Source: Vibrio sinus
GTDB taxonomy: Bacteria > Pseudomonadota > Gammaproteobacteria > Enterobacterales > Vibrionaceae
Assembly (NCBI RefSeq): GCF_023634645.1
Contig: NZ_JAMKMR010000001.1
Location: 434,001-498,000 of the forward strand
Reading direction: 5' to 3'
DNA: 64,000 nucleotides
Numbering within the stretch: the first letter of the stretch is position 1; the number at the start of each line of letters is the position of its first letter. Positions 16,863-25,133 of this stretch are shown here, one piece after another. The position numbers were made by a program, and so were the translations under genes. Below the pieces are notes generated by a model. That model did no database searches. It worked only from the letters and a program-made list of their open reading frames with translations, and was not told where the DNA came from.

Positions 16863-16891
16863 AAGAGGGCCTAAGTTAATTAGGCCCTCTT
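16863..16891. terminator. Bidirectional terminator between lpp and a lipoprotein gene
   Basis: AAGAGGGCCTAA (16863-16874) pairs perfectly with TTAGGCCCTCTT (16880-16891) over a 5-base loop. It lies 9 bases after the lpp stop and 34 bases from the convergent gene's stop. Confidence 0.88.
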
Positions 16892-16925
16892 CAGATTTCT
16901 ACTGAAATATTCTTACTCTCAGCCG

Positions 16926-17306
16926 CTATGCGTTCGTTGGCGCTTGGCTTTCACAAGTTTGTTCGTTGTAGTCTAGCGTTGTACCACCAAGGCCTTCGAG
17001 TTTAACTCGAACCACCATGCCCGCTTTCACAAAATCACGTAATTGCTTACAAGCGACGCGATAGCTCGCCGTTTGCGAAGTCGCAGGATCCCACATGTAG
17101 CGAGTCCCCAAAACGCTTTCATCAAAGTAAATCACACCGTTATCAAGCACTTTAACATGCTTAATATTCGCTAGATCTTTTTGTGCAGTCGCAATGGTTT
17201 GTGGAGACGCTGTTGTTTTGATATTGGCAGGATTAATGGTTTGACAACCGGTCAACGTTAGACCTACACCTGCTAGTAATAGACTGAATTTTAATAACGT
17301 TTTCAT
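16926..17306 (-). CDS. Predicted lipoprotein of unknown function
   Basis: A 126-aa protein with a lipoprotein signal peptide: MKTLLKFSLLLAGVGLTLTG and then Cys21, followed by QTINPANIKT. No Asp follows the Cys, so outer-membrane sorting is expected. The mature part is about 105 residues with two cysteines (VACKQ and QTCES), which could form a disulfide. I recognise no domain. The ATG at 17306 is chosen because AAGAG lies just upstream and the signal peptide begins there; the frame extends further without a ribosome site. It is convergent with lpp. Confidence 0.8.
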   Translation of the reverse strand: MKTLLKFSLLLAGVGLTLTGCQTINPANIKTTASPQTIATAQKDLANIKHVKVLDNGVIYFDESVLGTRYMWDPATSQTASYRVACKQLRDFVKAGMVVRVKLEGLGGTTLDYNEQTCESQAPTNA

Positions 17307-17878
17307 CACGCTCTTTCTTATTCTGATGCTAAATCGCGGCGAATATAAAAGAATAATGTTGTCCCGTCTAGGGCCCATAAAGAGCAAAATTAGCTTTCCG
17401 CCTTAGTGATATCATCTATTTATTTATATATATCAAAAAGATAATGAACACTAGTACGTATTTAAGGCCTGAGAAACTATTTTTACATTTGCTTACATAT
17501 TCAATTTTAAAGTACTATACCGCACTCATACCACCTCTTTATTCCGTATTAAATACTAAATAAAAACAATGTATTAGTTATCATCTAACCTCTTTACGTT
17601 ACCTACTTACCCATTGCCTCAGTTTAAATGATCGACAGTAATGCAGGCCACTTGTTCAGAACACACCATCTAGATCTCTTTTTTCTGGACCAAATAATTA
17701 ACCACCTGATTTAAAAGTTAATTATATCAATAAAACTTATCTCAAAGTTTGAGTAATAAACTTCGAGAATAATGAGATCTCAACATCATTTTATTGGCTA
17801 TATGAATGATTTACTCGCTGTTACATTTTATCTTTTTGTGCGCTTTTCGAGCGCATAATTAAATAGGATGTAATTAAA
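17307..17878. other. AT-rich intergenic region with no recognised gene
   Basis: A 572-base divergent gap between the lipoprotein gene and the S8 protease gene. It is AT-rich, with AGGATG ahead of the protease start. I saw no convincing ORF, hairpin or operator. Confidence 0.5.
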
Positions 17879-19588
17879 ATGAAAAATGGATGTAAACTAT
17901 CATTCCTTGCTGCTGCCATCATGGCTACAGCGTCGGTTTCAGCTAGCGTCATTGTCGAACCGGTTCCGGTTAACTCTCCTTTTATCAAAGATGTAAAAGG
18001 TAATATTATCGAGGATTACTCTCGCCAGTCAGACAAATCCGTTCCATTATTTTCAATGCGAGCACTGGTTCAGAGCTCTGAACAACGGGGAGATTGGTTC
18101 AATATGTCAGCGAACTACACCAATGTACAAGGTGTAGGCGCCGACTATGTTTATGGCTCAGTCATTCCACCATTGAAACCACAACCGATAATCGTTGCAG
18201 TACTAGACTCTGGTGTGGACATAGATCACGAAGATTTAAGGAACAAATTGTGGACCAATAAGGGCGAAATCCCAGATAACGGCATTGATGATGATGGTAA
18301 CGGCTACGTTGATGATATTCACGGCTGGAATTTTCTGGGTAACTCTTTTGGCGTGAATGTCGATCAGGATACATTGGAAGTCACCCGTGAATACAAAAAA
18401 TATCTTGAGTTGGTCAAGAATCAGCAATGGATTCCACCTAGAAAACGGGAATATTATAAAAAGGTTGAAGCGGAATACCTTGAAGCCGTCGCAAACTATC
18501 AACGCTCTCTAGAAACCGTAACAACGACACTCGAGCAAGCCAACCAATTTAAAGAGACGATCACTGAGCTTACCGATCACAAAGACTTTACCGTTGACGG
18601 GCTTCAGGTGTTATTAACTCACCCAGATCCAAAAGTCGTCCAAGCTGCCGAAGGATTATTAACCATCTTTGATTCTTGGTATTCCTTTGATTATTTGGAA
18701 TCTCGCAAAAACAGTTATCAAACCTCTCTCGATTATCACTACAACTTAGAGTTAGATACCCGTCGGGATATTGTCATGGATGATATCAATAACCCATGGG
18801 AAAAGGGCTATGGTAACAACGATGTTAAAGGCCCCGTTGGCTCACACGGGACTCACGTAGCTGGGATTATCGCTGCTCAGCGCAATAACGGCATTGGCAT
18901 CGACGGTTTAGCCGATTACGCTCAAATCATGGCAGTGCGTATGGTGCCAAATGGTGATGAAAGAGACAAAGATATCGCCAACGCTGTTCGTTATGCGGTC
19001 GACAATGGGGCAAAAATCATCAATATGAGTTTTGGTAAAAGCTATTCCCCTCGCAAGTTTATCGTCGACAACGCATTCCGTTATGCCGCACGTAAAGGCG
19101 TGCTTATAGTGCATTCTGCTGGTAATAGCAGCAACGACAATGATATCAAACCAAGTTTCCCCAACCGCTTTGCCAAGTTCAAATGGTCTAGGCCCATCTC
19201 GACATGGCTGGATGTCGGTGCTTCAGCGCAGTACGCGAATGACTCTCTGGTCGCCAGCTTTAGCAATTATGGTAAAGAAACCGTAGATGTCTTTGCCCCT
19301 GGCTACCGGATATTGTCATCCACACCAAACAATACTTATGCCGTTAAAAGTGGCACCAGTATGGCAGCACCAGTGGTTTCAGGAGTAGCGGCCATGGTAT
19401 GGTCCCGCTATCCCGACTTATCCGCGGTTGAGCTGAAAAAGCTGTTGATGGACCAATCTCGCCCTTATCCTGGCCTTCTAGTGAAAAATCCATCTTCCCC
19501 ACAAGACTTGGTACCATTTAGCGATTTATCAATCTCTGGAGGTGTAGTTGACGCAGAGTCGATTTTTGCCAACTTGCAAAATCGTTAG
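17879..19588 (+). CDS. Secreted subtilisin-like (S8) serine protease with a large insert
   Basis: A 569-aa protease with a signal peptide (MKNGCKLSFLAAAIMATASV, cleavage near SAS). The catalytic triad is complete: Asp110 (VLDSGVDIDHEDL), His323 (GSHGTHVAGI) and Ser494 (SGTSMAAPVVSG), with oxyanion Asn in HSAGNSSNDND. Asp and His are 213 residues apart, against about 30 in subtilisin; the extra segment is charged, partly helical (many Lys, Glu, Tyr) and bears a calcium-site-like NGIDDDGNGYVDD just after the Asp motif. A propeptide may occupy residues 24-90. It is exported to the periplasm or beyond. The target is unknown. A strong terminator follows. Confidence 0.92.
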   Translation: MKNGCKLSFLAAAIMATASVSASVIVEPVPVNSPFIKDVKGNIIEDYSRQSDKSVPLFSMRALVQSSEQRGDWFNMSANYTNVQGVGADYVYGSVIPPLKPQPIIVAVLDSGVDIDHEDLRNKLWTNKGEIPDNGIDDDGNGYVDDIHGWNFLGNSFGVNVDQDTLEVTREYKKYLELVKNQQWIPPRKREYYKKVEAEYLEAVANYQRSLETVTTTLEQANQFKETITELTDHKDFTVDGLQVLLTHPDPKVVQAAEGLLTIFDSWYSFDYLESRKNSYQTSLDYHYNLELDTRRDIVMDDINNPWEKGYGNNDVKGPVGSHGTHVAGIIAAQRNNGIGIDGLADYAQIMAVRMVPNGDERDKDIANAVRYAVDNGAKIINMSFGKSYSPRKFIVDNAFRYAARKGVLIVHSAGNSSNDNDIKPSFPNRFAKFKWSRPISTWLDVGASAQYANDSLVASFSNYGKETVDVFAPGYRILSSTPNNTYAVKSGTSMAAPVVSGVAAMVWSRYPDLSAVELKKLLMDQSRPYPGLLVKNPSSPQDLVPFSDLSISGGVVDAESIFANLQNR

Positions 19589-19618
19589 CACGACAGCGAT
19601 TAACTCGCTACTTTAACG

Positions 19619-19656
19619 TCCTTCCCTAGCGGATCTTCTCACTAGGGAAGGATTTT
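19619..19656 (+). terminator. Intrinsic terminator of the S8 protease gene
   Basis: TCCTTCCCTAG (19619-19629) pairs perfectly with CTAGGGAAGGA (19642-19652), followed by TTTT. Confidence 0.88.
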
Positions 19657-19820
19657 AAATGGTGCACACTCCACATTCCCCTATCGCAATACCAAATCTC
19701 CAACTTAAAAGCGCAAGTTCCAGCGAGATAGATTATCTGAAGAGAAATCACACATATATATAAATAGCCTTGGATTTGGGCATGTATCTATATACATTCT
19801 GCGCCCTATGTTTCACTTCA

Positions 19821-19848
19821 CCTATAACCTATAACCTATAACCTATAG
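19821..19848 (+). repeat. Four-copy 7-bp tandem repeat ahead of the cupin gene
   Basis: CCTATAA is repeated three times, followed by CCTATAG. It ends 33 bases before the cupin start and lies between a TATA-rich stretch (19750-19797) and the ribosome site, so copy-number changes would alter leader or promoter spacing. Confidence 0.85.
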
Positions 19849-19881
19849 CAAAAACAACACTGTAAATTGGAAGGGAGTTCA

Positions 19882-20301
19882 ATGAAAAAGCTACTTGTCG
19901 GTATCGTATTTTCTTTGCTTGTAACAACAGCGAACGCAGCAAGTTCGGTGGATCTAAATAAATCAACTAAATCATGGAATGGTAATGATCTGCCATCCAT
20001 ATCGCTGACTTCTCCCGAAGTTACGATAAAAGAAATCATCGTTGAGCCAGGAGAAAAGCTGCCGGTGCATCTACACCCAGTGATTAATGCAGGCATCCTG
20101 CTTTCGGGTAAACTCACCGTCTATACAGAAAACAAAGATAAAGTACTCCACCTGGAAGCAGGGACACCAAACAACACCATCATTGAAATGGTTGACACCT
20201 ATCACTACGGTATAAACGAGGGCAAGATACCTGCTAAGATCGTGGTGTTTTACGTCGCAGAAAAAGACGCAGCCGTCACGGAATTAAAGCACGATCACTA
20301 G
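19882..20301 (+). CDS. Periplasmic cupin-domain protein
   Basis: A 139-aa exported protein with a signal peptide (MKKLLVGIVFSLLVTTANA). One cupin barrel follows: motif 1 is GEKLPVHLHPVINAGILLSG, with the HxH metal ligands present but the usual Glu missing. Motif 2 is around DTYHYGINEG. The C-terminus is His-rich (KHDH). The start ATG has AAGGGAG five bases upstream. The substrate is unknown. It faces the L,D-transpeptidase gene, with only 16 bases between the stops. Confidence 0.8.
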   Translation: MKKLLVGIVFSLLVTTANAASSVDLNKSTKSWNGNDLPSISLTSPEVTIKEIIVEPGEKLPVHLHPVINAGILLSGKLTVYTENKDKVLHLEAGTPNNTIIEMVDTYHYGINEGKIPAKIVVFYVAEKDAAVTELKHDH

Positions 20302-20317
20302 GGCGCGCCCTACTTAA

Positions 20318-21244
20318 TCAAAGCTTACGCCCAAACTCAGGAGTGGCAATTTCAACTGGCACTCCATTTTGGGCAAGAATCACGGCTTTCACTTTGTCAT
20401 CAGACATATGAAATTCATCCAACCACCAACGTAGCTCCTGAGGAATACGTAGAATTTTTTTGCTGCCATCGCTTCTTGTTAGTGGCTCATGCGCTTCAAC
20501 GAATACACTGCGATCTGGCTCTAAGGTCATTTTGATCGGCTCATCAATGATCGTTACCTTTTGACCAACTTGTGAGTGCTCAAACAACCATTTGATGTCT
20601 TTCGGCTCCATGCGAATACACCCAGAGCTCACTCTCAGCCCTATGCCGAAATTCTTGTTGGTACCATGTATTAGATAGTCTCCGACACCATAAGCCAAAC
20701 GCAACGCGTAATCGCCAAGGGGATTATCTGGGCCAGATGGAACGATTTTAGGCAATGTAATGCCTTTATCAGAATACTCTTTTCGAATGGACTCAGGAGG
20801 CGTCCATGTAGGGTTCTCTCTTTTTTGACTTATACTGGTCTCCATTTCTGGCGTATCACGACCAATCCGCCCAATTCCTACAGGAAAGATGTGTACAATG
20901 TTTTTGTCAGGCTCAAAGTAATAAAGCCTTAACTCAGCCAGATTAATGACAATCCCTTCTCGCGGTACATTCGGTAAAATAATTTTCGTTGGAATCGTCA
21001 GCACATAACCGGGTTTCGGCAAAAAAGGGTCTACACCTTTGTTTGCTGCCATCAAAGACAAAAAGCCAACGTCATATTGCTTGGCAATATCGGCTAGGCT
21101 CTCCCCTTTTTTGACAACGTGGTATTGTGTACGGCCAACAATTTGGCTGCCTTCCATTGGTAATTGATAAGTTGCTGCTAGCGCTGTCAGGCTCGACAAA
21201 CCCACCATTAAAATCACAACTTGTCTAATCAACCTTGTCCACAT
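20318..21244 (-). CDS. L,D-transpeptidase with LysM domain (YkuD family)
   Basis: A 308-aa periplasmic enzyme that makes meso-DAP crosslinks and/or attaches Lpp to peptidoglycan. It has a signal peptide, a LysM domain at about 41-87 (YHVVKKGESLADIAKQY), and a YkuD catalytic domain with HGTN and the active-site motif SSGCIRM (Cys209). Length and layout match ErfK/YbiS-type enzymes and, from memory, V. cholerae LdtA. Lpp, its likely acceptor, is encoded 3.5 kb away. The start is the ATG at 21244. Confidence 0.93.
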   Translation of the reverse strand: MWTRLIRQVVILMVGLSSLTALAATYQLPMEGSQIVGRTQYHVVKKGESLADIAKQYDVGFLSLMAANKGVDPFLPKPGYVLTIPTKIILPNVPREGIVINLAELRLYYFEPDKNIVHIFPVGIGRIGRDTPEMETSISQKRENPTWTPPESIRKEYSDKGITLPKIVPSGPDNPLGDYALRLAYGVGDYLIHGTNKNFGIGLRVSSGCIRMEPKDIKWLFEHSQVGQKVTIIDEPIKMTLEPDRSVFVEAHEPLTRSDGSKKILRIPQELRWWLDEFHMSDDKVKAVILAQNGVPVEIATPEFGRKL

Positions 21245-21386
21245 TTATTTATACCTTTTCCCTTTGGATACCCTAAGGTTAGCCTTGTTTAAGCTAAACA
21301 ATCAACCCATCTTCGCACTTGAGGAAACTAAGAACAATTTGAGAAAAAGAAATCTTCTTCGAAAGGCAAAAAATCATTTTCTTTAC

Positions 21387-21407
21387 TATTGTTATGTTAT
21401 AACATTC
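21387..21407 (+). promoter_or_regulatory. Zur-like box upstream of the metal ABC operon
   Basis: The segment TATTGTTATG-t-TATAACATTC matches the gammaproteobacterial Zur consensus (AAATGTTATA-n-TATAACATTT) at 16 of 20 positions and contains the palindrome ATGTTATAACAT (21394-21405). It lies 88 bases before the binding-protein start. Zur would repress the operon when zinc is sufficient. Confidence 0.6.
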
Positions 21408-21494
21408 GCAACATTATCAATAAACATGCTATTCCTTCGCTTTGTTGATGTCAGTTCGGAAGGGATAGCGACAACATTTAGTATGGAGTACTTC

Positions 21495-22379
21495 ATGAAG
21501 TTTCGGTTTTCGCGTTTCACTTTACTGGCAGCAGTGCTTAGCCTGTTTGCATTCCAGTCTTTTGCTAAGGAACAACCTATGCAGGTGACTGTGAGCATCG
21601 TGCCACAGAAATATTTTGTTAACGAGATTGGCGGTAAATATGTCGAGGTGAACGTTATGGTCCCACCAGGCGCCGAGCCTGAAGACTACGATCCAACCCC
21701 TCTGCAGGTAACTAAGCTTCATGAGAGCAAGCTTTACTTTGCGGTTGGCGTACCATTTGAAACGACTTGGTTAGAAAGATTCCATAGCGCTAACCCTAAA
21801 ATGACCATCGTCAAAACCCAAAAAGGCATAGAAAAAATGCCAATGGAGTTTGATGACCACGGCCACCACCTATCTAGCACTGCGGGCATCAAAGACCCAC
21901 ACATCTGGCTATCGCCTGCGCTAGTGCGTATTCAGGCAATGAACATTCGTGACGCGCTCACTAAAGCAGACCCAGAGCACGCCCAATATTATCGCGAGAA
22001 CTACATGAAGTTTGCTAAAGAAATCAATGCAATTGATGAGCAAGTTATCAGTATTACTTCAAAGATCCCTGCGAAAGACAATCAGTTTATGACCTTCCAT
22101 CCTGCATGGGGCTATTTCGCTGCTGACTATGGTCTACGCCAATTCCCTATCGAGCAAGAAGGCAAAGAAGCGAGCGTTAAACGTTTAAAACAGCTTATTG
22201 ATATTGCTAAAAAAGAACACATTAAAGTTGTATTTATTGAACCACAATTCTCTAAACAACAAGCAAAGGTGATCGCGAATGAAATCGGTGGTAAAGTTGT
22301 CGCCATTAACCCTCTCGCAGAAGATTGGGGACAAAACCTTGTCTCTATTGCGAAAGCGTTCAAAGCAGCTGCAATTTAA
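21495..22379 (+). CDS. Metal (zinc-type) ABC transporter substrate-binding protein
   Basis: A 294-aa periplasmic cluster A-I binding protein (ZnuA/TroA family) with a signal peptide (MKFRFSRFTLLAAVLSLFAF). Metal ligands fit the family: the GAEPEDYDPTP segment, a short His-rich loop DDHGHH, His in KDPHIWLSP, His in TFHPAWGYF, and a C-terminal acidic site. The ATG at 21495 is chosen over upstream in-frame starts because GGAG lies 6 bases ahead and the signal peptide begins there. It is first in a three-gene operon behind a Zur-like box. The compact His loop suggests zinc, but manganese is not excluded. Confidence 0.88.
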   Translation: MKFRFSRFTLLAAVLSLFAFQSFAKEQPMQVTVSIVPQKYFVNEIGGKYVEVNVMVPPGAEPEDYDPTPLQVTKLHESKLYFAVGVPFETTWLERFHSANPKMTIVKTQKGIEKMPMEFDDHGHHLSSTAGIKDPHIWLSPALVRIQAMNIRDALTKADPEHAQYYRENYMKFAKEINAIDEQVISITSKIPAKDNQFMTFHPAWGYFAADYGLRQFPIEQEGKEASVKRLKQLIDIAKKEHIKVVFIEPQFSKQQAKVIANEIGGKVVAINPLAEDWGQNLVSIAKAFKAAAI

Positions 22380-22399
22380 CCTATACATATTGAGATAAA

Positions 22400-23167
22400 A
22401 TGGAAAGTATTGTCGACGTCCAAAACCTGAGTTTTGCTTATAAAGGCAACTTGGTTCTAAAGGATGTCAGTTTTAAACTTAAGAAGGGCGACAGGTGCGC
22501 CCTTCTTGGCCCCAACGGGGGCGGAAAAACCACCTTGGTAAAACTGCTTTTGGGCCTAGAAAAAGGCTATCAAGGAAACATTAGCTTATTTGGTCGCCGT
22601 CCAGGTAAAGCACCTGATCTTGTGGGTTACGTACCTCAACAGCACCATGTGAAACCTATTCTGCCTATTCGTGTGAAAGACGTCATTCTCATGGGCACAA
22701 CAAAAGCGCAATATAAGGATAAAAAAGCCCTCAAAGAATGGCTTCGAGAAGTGGTTGAAGTGCTCGAAATTGAGCATATACAAAGCAGTATGTTTTCCGA
22801 GTTATCAGGAGGACAGCGTCAGCGCGTCCTGGTCGCAAGAGCATTAATGGGGCATCCCAAACTGCTTATTCTCGATGAGCCAACCAGTAATGTTGACCCA
22901 AATATGACCGCGTGCTTTTTCCAGCTATTGGCAAAACTGCCAGAGGACATCGCCGTACTGGTTGTCAGTCATGATCTAAGTATTCTTAGCCACAACATTA
23001 ATCGTGTATTCGGTCTTAACCAGACCATCCGCATGCAAGAAACCGCCGAGCTCACACCAAGTATGTTGGATCACCTTTATGGTATGAATTGCCATCACCT
23101 ACATATTCAAAATCAAATCATTAAGCCTACGCAATGCGAGCTTGAACATTGTGAGGAACATTCATGA
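22400..23167 (+). CDS. Metal (zinc-type) ABC transporter ATP-binding protein
   Basis: A 255-aa ZnuC-like ATPase: Walker A LGPNGGGKTTL, Q-loop YVPQQHHV, signature LSGGQRQRVLVARAL, Walker B LLILDEPTSNVD and H-loop VVSHDLS. The C-terminal tail is rich in His and Cys (MNCHHLHIQ, CELEHCEEHS), which may bind metal. It starts 20 bases after the binding-protein gene and overlaps the permease gene by four bases. Confidence 0.9.
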   Translation: MESIVDVQNLSFAYKGNLVLKDVSFKLKKGDRCALLGPNGGGKTTLVKLLLGLEKGYQGNISLFGRRPGKAPDLVGYVPQQHHVKPILPIRVKDVILMGTTKAQYKDKKALKEWLREVVEVLEIEHIQSSMFSELSGGQRQRVLVARALMGHPKLLILDEPTSNVDPNMTACFFQLLAKLPEDIAVLVVSHDLSILSHNINRVFGLNQTIRMQETAELTPSMLDHLYGMNCHHLHIQNQIIKPTQCELEHCEEHS

Positions 23168-24006
23168 TTGAATTGCTTAGCTATAACTTTATCCAGCATG
23201 CCATCATGGCAGCGGTATTGGTTAGCATCGCTGCAGGCATTATTGGTGTGCTCGTCGTGGTCAATCGCTTGGTGTTTCTATCTGGCGGCGTCGTTCATAC
23301 TGCGTATGGCGGCGTGGGGCTGGCTATCTTTACTGGCAGCACGAGCATCATGCCAGCGACACTAGCTTTTACTAGCTTGAACGCACTACTTTTAGGCGTA
23401 ATTAGTCTTAAAAAGCATGAACATATTGAGATTTTTGTTGGGTTAATATGGTCATTTGGTATGGCTCTGGGGGTCATGTTAATGGCGTTAACCCCTGGCT
23501 ATGGCGCGAATTTAGCCAGTTATCTTTTCGGTAGTATTCTCACCGTCCCTATCGATACCATTTACCTAATGCTGACGATAACCGCGATAGTAGTCTGCTA
23601 TACCATCTACAATTATCGCTCTTTAGTATTAATGGCCTTCGATTCAGAGTTTGCACAAAGTAAAGGGGTCAAAATCAAGCGCATCTACCTATCGTTGTTG
23701 GTATTGGTTGCCATCACTAGTGTGGTGATGGTGCAAGTTGTGGGTATTATCATGGTCATTGCTTTATTAACAATGCCCGCCTATTTGGCCTCTCAATACG
23801 TCAAATCGACAGCAGCCATGATGATACATAGTATCTTATGGTGCTTGATATTTACCTTAGTGGGACTGGTGATTTCGTTTTATACCAACTTGCCATCTGG
23901 CGCGACTATTGTGACCACCGCATCGGCATTTTTGGCGCTAAGCTTCTTAGTTAAAGCCATCGTCAAGTTGGTCAAAAAACCAAAACAAGCCGTCACCGCT
24001 GTTTAA
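23164..24006 (+). CDS. Metal (zinc-type) ABC transporter permease
   Basis: A 280-aa ABC-3 family (ZnuB-like) inner-membrane permease with eight or nine hydrophobic segments. Family features include VNRLVFLSGGVVHTAYGG near residue 40 and SVVMVQVVGIIMVIALLTMPA in the second half. The ATG overlaps the ATPase stop by four bases, completing a binding protein-ATPase-permease operon that ends at the hairpin 24019-24037. Confidence 0.9.
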   Translation: MIELLSYNFIQHAIMAAVLVSIAAGIIGVLVVVNRLVFLSGGVVHTAYGGVGLAIFTGSTSIMPATLAFTSLNALLLGVISLKKHEHIEIFVGLIWSFGMALGVMLMALTPGYGANLASYLFGSILTVPIDTIYLMLTITAIVVCYTIYNYRSLVLMAFDSEFAQSKGVKIKRIYLSLLVLVAITSVVMVQVVGIIMVIALLTMPAYLASQYVKSTAAMMIHSILWCLIFTLVGLVISFYTNLPSGATIVTTASAFLALSFLVKAIVKLVKKPKQAVTAV

Positions 24007-24018
24007 ACTCACTCTGAG

Positions 24019-24037
24019 CTAGGGGCATCGCCCCTAG
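24019..24037 (+). terminator. Hairpin terminator after the metal ABC operon
   Basis: CTAGGGGC (24019-24026) pairs with GCCCCTAG (24030-24037) over a 3-base loop. The U-tract is weak. Confidence 0.6.
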
Positions 24038-24366
24038 TTACCTTATCCGTCATTATGTAAATGATCTCCAACCTCTAAGGCTACACGGCTACTCTCATTC
24101 AAATTTCATATAACAGCCAGCCTTTAAATAAGCGATGAAATATCGGCCAGAAAGATCAACAAATTTGGTTATTACATGCTAGTATTTTATAAATTTCTCA
24201 ATAAAATGTGACTTAAGTCGTAGGGAGAACGGCGAATTATGACTAGTATCTCCTCAAATTATTGAAACCAAATCAACATATGCGGTTATATGACTAAGGG
24301 TGACAAGGTCATTGAATATCAATATAGCCCATATTAACAACGAACCTTTTATTGGAGTTCTACGCT
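24038..24366 (+). other. Region upstream of deoD
   Basis: A 329-base gap. TGTGActtaagTCGTA (24207-24222) has one good CRP half-site and one poor one; CRP/CytR control of deoD is known in E. coli, so this is a low-confidence candidate. TTGGAG precedes the deoD ATG. No gene was seen. Confidence 0.35.
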
Positions 24367-25077
24367 ATGACGACCCCTCATATTAATGCACAAATGGGTG
24401 ATTTTGCTGAAACAGTACTAATGCCTGGTGATCCGTTACGTGCAAAATACATTGCTGAAACATTCCTAGAGGACGTTAAGCAAGTATGTGACGTTCGCAA
24501 TATGTTTGGCTTCACTGGCACATACAAAGGCAAAAAAGTGTCTGTTATGGGCCATGGTATGGGTATCCCATCTGCTTGTATCTACGTACAAGAGTTGATC
24601 GCTGAATATGGTGTGAAAAACGTTATTCGCGTAGGTAGCTGTGGCGCAGTGCGCAAAGACGTCAACCTGATGGACGTTGTGATCGCTATGGGTGCGTCAA
24701 CAGACTCTAAAATTAACCGCATGCGTTTCAACGATCATGATTACGCAGCGATTGCTGATTTTGACCTGCTAGAAACGGCAGTTGCTGAAGCAAGAAAACA
24801 AGACGTGGAAGTAAAAGTTGGTAATGTATTCTCAACTGACGTCTTCTATCACCCACAAACTGACATCTACGAGAAAGTAGAAAAACTCGGTATGCTGGGT
24901 GTTGATATGGAAGCAGCTGGTATCTATGGTGTTGCTGCTGATCTTGGCGCAAAAGCACTCACTATTCTGACGGTTTCTGATCACATCATCAAAAATGAAC
25001 AGCTAAGTTCTGAAAAACGTCAAAAGTCATTCAATGACATGATGGTTGTTGCACTAGAAACGGCAATCAACATCTAA
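24367..25077 (+). CDS. deoD: Purine nucleoside phosphorylase DeoD
   Basis: A 236-aa cytosolic enzyme, the expected length for hexameric trimeric-domain PNP, which splits purine nucleosides with phosphate. Family motifs: [20 protein letters not shown] at the N-terminus, [14 protein letters not shown], the phosphate/ribose site [27 protein letters not shown] and the catalytic SDH (TVSDHI). The ATG at 24367 is preferred over the upstream in-frame start because the conserved MTTPHINA begins there. A GGCCAAC hairpin follows. V. cholerae chromosome 2 also carries a deoD copy. Confidence 0.95.
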   Translation: MTTPHINAQMGDFAETVLMPGDPLRAKYIAETFLEDVKQVCDVRNMFGFTGTYKGKKVSVMGHGMGIPSACIYVQELIAEYGVKNVIRVGSCGAVRKDVNLMDVVIAMGASTDSKINRMRFNDHDYAAIADFDLLETAVAEARKQDVEVKVGNVFSTDVFYHPQTDIYEKVEKLGMLGVDMEAAGIYGVAADLGAKALTILTVSDHIIKNEQLSSEKRQKSFNDMMVVALETAINI

Positions 25078-25084
25078 TGACTCG

Positions 25085-25110
25085 AGGCCAACGGTAAGCA
25101 CGGTTGGCCT
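25085..25110 (+). terminator. Hairpin after deoD
   Basis: AGGCCAAC (25085-25092) pairs with GTTGGCCT (25103-25110) over a 10-base loop. It is followed by TACATTC, not a clean U-run, and may leave some read-through into the next gene 24 bases on. Confidence 0.6.
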
Positions 25111-25133
25111 TACATTCTATAAGGGGAGAAGTA

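Noticed and set aside
24207..24222. CRP site upstream of deoD
   Set aside because: One half-site fits but the other matches only 3 of 5 bases, so it is reported only as a remark on the intergenic region.
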